Made by a program: the position numbers and the translations under genes. Under the pieces are notes generated by a model. That model did no database searches and was not told the DNA's origin. It worked only from the letters and a program-made list of their open reading frames with translations. From contig JAQGDQ010000306.1 of NCBI GenBank assembly GCA_030141605.1, positions 37,501 through 101,500 of the forward strand: 64,000 bases of DNA, written 5' to 3'. The stretch is from Tubiluchus corallicola. Its lineage: Eukaryota; Priapulida; Priapulimorpha; Priapulimorphida; Tubiluchidae. Every line of letters starts with the position of its first letter. Position 1 is the first letter of the stretch. Below, piece by piece: positions 61,739 through 64,000 of the stretch.

Positions 61739-63862
61739 CGTCATCATCATTATTATCACCATCGATTTCCAACACCAGGAACAACAACAAAATAACATTT
61801 TAATAGATTTGGTTTCTATTCTTAAAAATATTAATAATACAAAGATTACAGATAAATCGTGGATGTTGTAACAAAAGAATTATGTTTTATTTGCTAGTAA
61901 ACAGATATTTTGCACCCCATTACAGGTTCCTTTTTCAGTGTAAGCACAACAATATGCACCACCTTGAAATGCATAATTACTGAATTACCCTAACAAAATG
62001 CAGAAAATACAGAAACATTATTAGCACCCTATAATCGGCTGCAAAATATCTGTTTATTAGCAAATGAACCATAATTCTTTTATTATAACATACATGATTC
62101 CGTCTGTAACCTTTGTTTATTAACAAAAACAATAACAACAACATCTGCAATGGTTGCATTATAACTGGTTTTTTTTGTATCAGCAGTGACGGTTTTTGTT
62201 ATCATGCGACATCAGACAAAGGTGTTCCGGCAAGCAATAGTGATGAAGACATGGGGTTTGATCTATTTAATGGAGACACAAATGTTCGTCTGAAAGGTAA
62301 ATCCTTCTCACCCAAGAAAGTTACTAAAGCAAATGTTAAGCGTGGTGTGCAACAAATGACATATGTTGGGAGGTCCTTGGCATCTAAGTCTTCTGAACAG
62401 CCAGACGAACCAAAAGAAATGGAAGAGAGCAGTGATGATGATGATATGGGATTTGGTCTTTTTGATGATGGACCACCAGTTTTACGCCCACATCATGGAC
62501 CACCAGTTTCACGCCCACATCAGCAACGAGTTACCAAAGTTGTTTCAGAAGTAAAAAGTTTTGAGGAAATGGTGAAAGAAGCACATGATAAAAAAGGAAA
62601 ACAGAAACAGTTACAAGCGAAAGGTCTCTACAGTTACAGATACGGATTACCTTCTAAAGCATCTGTTCAAAGTCTATGCCTTCCTACTTCTTCTTCTAAA
62701 GCAACCCATGGTGCACAAGCTCTACCTCCAAAATTTGGAGGATCTCCCGGACTCGGAGGACTATTTTCTTCTCAACCTGCTCCTGCAAGAGCTGAAACTG
62801 CTGTACCTCCACCTCATGAGAGTTTGCATTCTGGCTATGCTGTTTCCTCTACAAGAGCTCCAGGTGCTGCTTCAGATATAAGAGGATTTTCATTTCATCC
62901 TGTAGGGTTCACTGGGTTAATGGCTGAAAGGCCTTTCACTCAGCAGCATTCTTTTGTTTCATCCCAAATGCCAATTGTTAATTCTAGCACAGAGGTACCT
63001 TTTGCTGCAGCAATGCAGTACGTATCATCATCTCTACCCCCGCCATGTCGTCAAGCCACACGTAGTGCTGATAGAGTGCCTCCGCCTCCACCTCCACCGT
63101 GTCGTCAGCCCCCACCAAGTGCTGAAAGAGTGCCTTTGCCTCCACTCCCACTACATGCCAGCCAATCTGTCGAAATTCTCCTTCAATCTGGCGGAAGTGA
63201 CATTCTTGATCAACAGACAGCAGTTAAAGCAGGTAATTTTTGCATGTTAGTACCTTGCTGTTTTCACAGCTTTTAACATTATTTTTTTATGAACTCTAGA
63301 TACTATGTTCTTGTTATTCTTCTAATACAGGTTTTATAATCTAATATTGTGTTTGCATGAAACAAAAACCTCTTTTAGATTTTTTGGATAAATGATTCCC
63401 CACAACAACTATAGTCCATGAGGTAGACCCAGAATTTGTGAATTGGTACCGTCTGGGGTGGCAAATTGTAGTGCTGTTTACTTGAAAGGTAAATGTCTGT
63501 AGCTGAAGAAACTTTGAAGCCAAGTTCTGAGTGGTAGCTTAGTGGTAGTAATCATCATCCCAGCTTCGAAGATATGACCATGACTGGGACCAAAAATTGT
63601 GGATAAGAAAAATATAAACGACAATATTTTTTTGAAACACTGGCTCAGTTATTGGAAATTGAAACTCATACCTGCACAACATTGATAATCACAATGATTA
63701 TTAAAATGACATTTTGCAAAATTTCATTAGAAGTTCAGGGTATTGTTGACAGAAATTATCCTATATGGTCCAATTGCAGGCAGGTTTTTTTTACTTACAT
63801 ATTTGATGTATGTTTTTTTTACTTTTGCAGACCTTAATTATACGCATTCACACAAGGAATAA
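36428..63862 (+). CDS. PARP4: PARP4 (vault poly(ADP-ribose) polymerase) homologue, at least 27 coding exons
   Basis: Chained exons, all with GT-AG borders and matching phases: 36428-36556, 37816-38014, 38789-38916, 39859-39996, 45477-45641, 46609-46746, 47115-47285, 47926-48086, 48548-48685, 49134-49232, 49482-49665, 49774-49927, 50439-50581, 51148-51366, 53135-53299, 53394-53510, 54288-54422, 55017-55200, 55296-55560, 55850-56120, 56576-56656, 56777-56857, 57330-57431, 57920-58013, 59988-60072, 61051-61194, 62184-63232. They give about 1646 residues, against 1724 for human PARP4. Domain order BRCT, PARP regulatory, PARP catalytic, VIT, vWA is diagnostic of vault PARP, a mono-ADP-ribosyltransferase bound to the major vault protein in vault particles and also found in nucleus and spindle. 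The C-terminal end is uncertain: a small exon 63831-63862 would add a stop after about 10 residues, or the gene continues beyond the window. Confidence 0.93.
36840..39900 (+). repeat. Intragenic segmental duplication within PARP4
   Basis: Intron 1 to intron 2 sequence (about 36840-37600 and 38440-38665) is repeated, diverged and shortened, at about 39260-39900. Matching blocks include CAATACTCTCCC(C/G)ACACG, TACAAAAATGGTAATTTTTT, GTTTAACAAA(A/C)CAA(C/T)(G/A)TTCAAGTTA and a long block starting CGTTTCGCCAAGTTAAAATA. The copy containing exon 2 is the longer one, and the corresponding central part is missing from the other copy. The duplicated unit ends inside exon 4, giving the pseudo-exon at 38623-38664. 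Confidence 0.8.
38623..38664 (+). pseudogene. Pseudo-exon, duplicated start of PARP4 exon 4
   Basis: Following an intact acceptor (ACTTTCAG) it reads KYDKYKCDTQYLSL, identical to the first 14 residues of exon 4 (KYDKYKRDTQYLSL) except one. After position 38664 homology stops and the frame soon meets a stop. Lying between exons 2 and 3, it cannot be part of a normal PARP4 product, but its live acceptor could produce an aberrant or poison-exon transcript. Confidence 0.8.
38789..45641 (+). CDS. PARP4: PARP4 exons 3-5: linker and WGR-like segment
   Basis: Exon 3 (38789-38916) encodes the linker ending LPAFTENFYIVKYADLQ. Exon 4 (39859-39996) gives QYLSLELHAALD and YKFRVFFHYGNLKDV, and exon 5 (45477-45641) gives CAFFLTSSSALSYFSEQYKK and KIGSKALQK. 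The order of a strand pair, an aromatic F-x-x-H-x-G turn and an A-x-x-x-F-x-x-x-Y-K-K helix resembles a degenerate WGR domain. The donor of exon 4 is set at 39996 (TTTG|GTTTGT) because the stronger-looking GTAACT at 40001 would break phase with exon 5. The 5.5-kb intron 4 holds a LINE and a candidate extra exon. Confidence 0.75.
40497..40624 (+). CDS. Candidate extra or alternative PARP4 exon
   Basis: Between exons 4 and 5 an open frame reads SRRFKLLTNDNSF then LNLTVLQCTLYVGEKHYLHL and ends AAAAAT|GTAAGT, a strong donor. An acceptor after GTCATCAGCTCAG at 40496 would keep phase 0 on both sides, so inclusion would not disrupt the reading frame. I find no counterpart in the vertebrate protein at this place. 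It could be an alternative exon, an exon gained in this lineage, or chance. Confidence 0.3.
41180..44640 (+). mobile_element. Near full-length non-LTR retrotransposon (LINE) in PARP4 intron 4, NPGP-type N-terminus
   Basis: In the sense orientation of PARP4, the copy shows an N-terminal hydrophobic run followed by SGNIHPNPGP (41278-41307), endonuclease pieces (MQVNIRSLMAN, FICLTETWL, then a shifted MYVNNRLSAHQLQ part), and reverse transcriptase: NSNKAVGPDSISNFVMK, NYRPISLLSAI, VFLDISKAFDKVWHHGLL, GVSQGSILG and the intact catalytic FADDTS (about 43247). It ends with a C-terminal Cys-rich block CTCGSSRETVQHYFLVCPQY (about 44190-44250). The tail is AATAAAAATATC with an A-rich end. At least six stops or shifts make it inactive. 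The layout is that of CR1/jockey-group LINEs common in aquatic invertebrates. The clade is not fixed. Confidence 0.87.
46609..48086 (+). CDS. PARP4: PARP4 exons 6-8: PARP regulatory (alpha-helical) domain
   Basis: Exon 6 (46609-46746, 46 codons) encodes HPATRQLVENIWKEAQGELA. Exon 7 (47115-47285, 57 codons) encodes VEEAEAILLQLQQVLEGG and KDFYLLVPHRN then LIKKLDLCQ. Exon 8 (47926-48086, ends phase 2) encodes LIKDMLSVSEATNW, QAKYRALRCVIQHLED and VRNLVLSSDK. This is the helical regulatory domain (residues about 254-410) that packs against the catalytic fold, with the F/Y-x-x-I/V-P-H-x landmark seen in PARPs. Exon 8 ends at AA|GTTTGT. The alternative of reading through meets a stop at 48105. Confidence 0.88.
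48548..49927 (+). CDS. PARP4: PARP4 exons 9-12: PARP catalytic domain with H-Y-E triad
   Basis: Exon 9 (48548-48685) has KRLLFHASKPENMLGILS, in which His (about residue 443) is the NAD-binding histidine of the triad. Exon 10 (49134-49232) has RGLLLPGVVVSK and RTDIGNLGFGIYFADAS with the triad Tyr (about 483). Exon 11 (49482-49665) has TSLKYSSVGKHSHTRFVLLH and VALGKV. Exon 12 (49774-49927) starts EDEYAIYSTSQQKMRYLVEF, whose Glu (about 553) aligns with the catalytic Glu of PARP1 (N-E-Y-I-V-Y). All three residues are present, so the enzyme is predicted active. By family precedent it transfers single ADP-ribose units from NAD+ to protein targets. Confidence 0.92.
50439..54422 (+). CDS. PARP4: PARP4 exons 13-17: VIT domain
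   Basis: Exon 13 (50439-50581) has an acidic linker then PLCAVHIRAKLIDLASQ. Exon 14 (51148-51366) has YPIEAKFVFPL, VVGFEAFINDKHIVGEVQEK and AVAEGHGAYLFDQ. Exon 15 (53135-53299) has DVFTVSIGNLPPKCRAVIKI and FRIPANIAPWQ. Exons 16 (53394-53510) and 17 (54288-54422) finish with VGIEMPF and EIHMPRMWVE. This is a complete vault/inter-alpha-trypsin (VIT) domain, the partner that always precedes vWA in this family and in inter-alpha-trypsin heavy chains. Intron 14 carries a reverse-strand LINE relic. Confidence 0.92.
51520..52900 (-). mobile_element. LINE relic in PARP4 intron 14, reverse strand
   Basis: The minus strand at 52475-52777 reads SDWLWQVIGNQIS, QYKFICGGSTIHTLSYLMYQ, LHKAVDTRGGTSTVFLLDLR and HNILLTKFEYMQVPNILL, which follows reverse transcriptase motifs around F-V-D-x-x-K-A-F-D in jockey/CR1-group LINEs. 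The usual KAFD is altered to KAVE. The remaining part to about 51520 is the presumed 3' half, which has a sister copy at 58110-58800. Confidence 0.75.
55017..56120 (+). CDS. PARP4: PARP4 exons 18-20: vWA domain
   Basis: Exon 18 (55017-55200) gives EILFLLDMSNSMKGQAATAA, where D885-x-S887-x-S889 is an intact MIDAS metal-binding motif, and ends at GTG of FNVVKFGTG. Exon 19 (55296-55560) gives SPDLGNSELLRPLL, in which the MIDAS Thr of vertebrate PARP4 (GNT) is Ser, then NVFLITDGYVNNEP with the MIDAS Asp, and HTRLFVLGVG. Exon 20 (55850-56120) gives GRGWYEYFDLKTKSRWEHKI, VRVDWQVFDDFAPPPQQAP and RQIVYGFVNNC. This is a complete von Willebrand A fold plus its C-terminal extension, likely a protein-interaction module in the vault. 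Confidence 0.92.
56576..58013 (+). CDS. PARP4: PARP4 exons 21-24: post-vWA conserved region
   Basis: Exon 21 (56576-56656) EVSTVVSTTDLAQTTDK, exon 22 (56777-56857) LHQLTARALIRDWEEGSLHG, exon 23 (57330-57431) YSVVTQLTSFIAVEERKP and exon 24 (57920-58013) SIEEIVSSVDVD match the conserved stretch that follows vWA in PARP4 and inter-alpha-trypsin heavy chains (A-A-R-A-L-I-x-x-x, then T-x-x-T-S-F-V-A-V). Exon 24 ends phase 1 at TACA|GTTAGT. Confidence 0.88.
58110..58800 (-). mobile_element. LINE relic in PARP4 intron 24, reverse strand
   Basis: A diverged second copy of the 51630-52320 sequence in the same orientation. Shared blocks are AATTA(C/T)AGCACAGCAT, GGTATTTCA(G/T)AT(A/G)GTGG, ATCTATAAGTATGGGCATCT, TATATTATTAGGA(C/T)TTTGAAT and GGAAGAGAGATG. 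No coding frame is preserved. It is therefore a 3' LINE segment. Confidence 0.72.
58801..59987 (+). other. Remaining intron 24 of PARP4
   Basis: AT-rich intronic sequence. No exon, RNA or repeat recognised. Confidence 0.5.
59988..61194 (+). CDS. PARP4: PARP4 exons 25-26: acidic then RS-rich segment with a YSPTSPS heptad
   Basis: Exon 25 (59988-60072) encodes KQRAKDSLTCYDIDDMELEE, a basic-then-acidic linker, and ends phase 2 at GA|GTAGGC. Exon 26 (61051-61194) encodes SSDYSPTSPSFAYASPASRS and then STSRSRSLRRSGSRDKAMDF. The YSPTSPS at 61073-61093 is an exact RNA polymerase II CTD heptad, and the following part is an RS-like stretch of the type phosphorylated by SR kinases. Low similarity to vertebrate PARP4 is expected here because this part evolves quickly. 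Exons are accepted from splice borders and frame. Confidence 0.72.
61694..61736. repeat. (AT)n microsatellite in PARP4 intron 26
   Basis: About 21 perfect AT units followed by GACGTCATCATCATTATTATC. Confidence 0.95.
62184..63232 (+). CDS. PARP4: PARP4 exon 27: P-stalk-like motifs and Pro-rich C-terminal region
   Basis: A single 1049-nt exon after TATCAG, entered in phase 2 and left in phase 1 at GCA G|GTAATT. It encodes about residues 1297-1647. It holds SDEDMGFDLF (62239-62268) and SDDDDMGFGLFDD (62431-62469), near copies of the acidic tail of ribosomal P0/P1/P2 proteins. Next come two tandem GPPVxRPHx units, a KSFEEMVKEAHDKKGKQKQL helix, GLGGLFSSQPAPARAE, a RGFSFHPVG segment (compare PIRGFGSYHPSA in human PARP4), and a Pro-rich run with PPPPPPPCRQPPPSAERVPL. 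The equivalent vertebrate region is also low-complexity. Most of it is probably disordered. Confidence 0.82.
62239..62268 (+). other. P-stalk-like motif 1 in PARP4
   Basis: Encodes SDEDMGFDLF, about residues 1316-1325, differing from the ribosomal P-protein tail DDDMGFGLFD mainly by Asp for Gly before LF. Confidence 0.75.
62431..62469 (+). other. P-stalk-like motif 2 in PARP4
   Basis: Encodes SDDDDMGFGLFDD, about residues 1380-1392. The core DDDMGFGLFD is identical to the conserved last ten residues of most eukaryotic P1/P2/P0 stalk proteins, but here it is internal. Confidence 0.85.
62470..62523 (+). repeat. Coding tandem repeat of 27 bp, two units
   Basis: Two adjacent units beginning GGACCACCAGTTT and ending CGCCCACATCA, differing at two positions. 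They encode GPPVLRPHH and GPPVSRPHQ directly after P-stalk-like motif 2. Confidence 0.9.
63535..63600 (+). mobile_element. Probable tRNA-derived SINE head
   Basis: A box TAGCTTAGTGG at 63535-63545 and a weak B box AGCTTCGAAGA at 63562-63572 inside an imperfect stem. The spacing is shorter than in a true tRNA and no acceptor stem forms. Confidence 0.45.
63831..63862 (+). CDS. PARP4: Possible terminal exon of PARP4
   Basis: After a good acceptor (TTTTTTTACTTTTGCAG) the phase-1 continuation from exon 27 reads DLNYTHSHKE and a TAA. It is short and has no counterpart to the vertebrate C-terminal major-vault-protein-binding region. It may be a shorter isoform end or a false exon, with the true 3' exons beyond 64000. 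Confidence 0.3.
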
Positions 63863-63955
63863 TAATTGTTGAACTTTAAATGACACCAAGTCATTAAAGG
63901 TCCTATTCTCTCTGTAAGTAGGATGCTTAAGTTTCCTTGGTGCCATCCCATAGGG

Positions 63956-64000
63956 CAGGGGTGTGCAAATTATTTGACTAGCCGGTACCACATTAAACTT
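63956..64000 (+). mobile_element. hAT-like transposon end running off the window
   Basis: CAGGGGTGTGCAAATTATTT with CCACATTAAA shortly after is the familiar end of non-autonomous hAT elements (CAGGGGTGTCCAAACTTTT...CACATTAA). Only the first 45 bases are inside the window. Confidence 0.6.

Overview
This is an AT-rich, intron-rich animal genomic window with many transposon relics and microsatellites. Spliced genes, a vault-PARP homologue, a neuroglobin-like exon and several non-LTR retrotransposon types point to a metazoan, most likely a marine or aquatic invertebrate. The sequence alone does not let me name the phylum.

Positions 1 to about 34600 are mostly intergenic and repetitive. They hold a 36-bp minisatellite, several long simple repeats, a 197-bp MITE with TTA target duplications, two adjacent kilobase-scale foldback structures, and three dispersed repeat families recognised by internal comparison. 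They also hold a reverse-strand BEL/Pao pol fragment, a 5'-truncated LINE with a C-terminal C2H2 finger, a decayed Ty3/gypsy integrase region, a frameshifted annexin-like exon, a tRNA-derived SINE, and an inverted pair of fragments from an unnamed protein family.

At 34694-34860 (minus) lies the first coding exon of a globin of the neuroglobin/globin-X type, with an N-myristoylation-type start and the conserved B12.2 phase-2 intron. I did not find its later exons.

From 36428 to the end (plus) lies one large gene, the homologue of PARP4 (vault PARP). I could chain 27 coding exons with compatible phases, giving about 1646 residues: BRCT, a WGR-like segment, PARP regulatory domain, PARP catalytic domain with an H-Y-E triad, VIT, vWA, then a low-complexity C-terminal region. 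Its introns contain a sense LINE with an NPGP (2A-like) motif, two reverse-strand LINE relics and an intragenic duplication carrying a pseudo-exon.

The most interesting signal is in the PARP4 C-terminal region. It contains two copies of a sequence almost identical to the C-terminal tail of the acidic ribosomal stalk P-proteins (DDDMGFGLFD type), downstream of an RS-rich stretch that contains an exact RNA polymerase II CTD heptad, YSPTSPS. If real and conserved, the motif pair could link a vault ADP-ribosyltransferase to translation factors that recognise the P-stalk tail.
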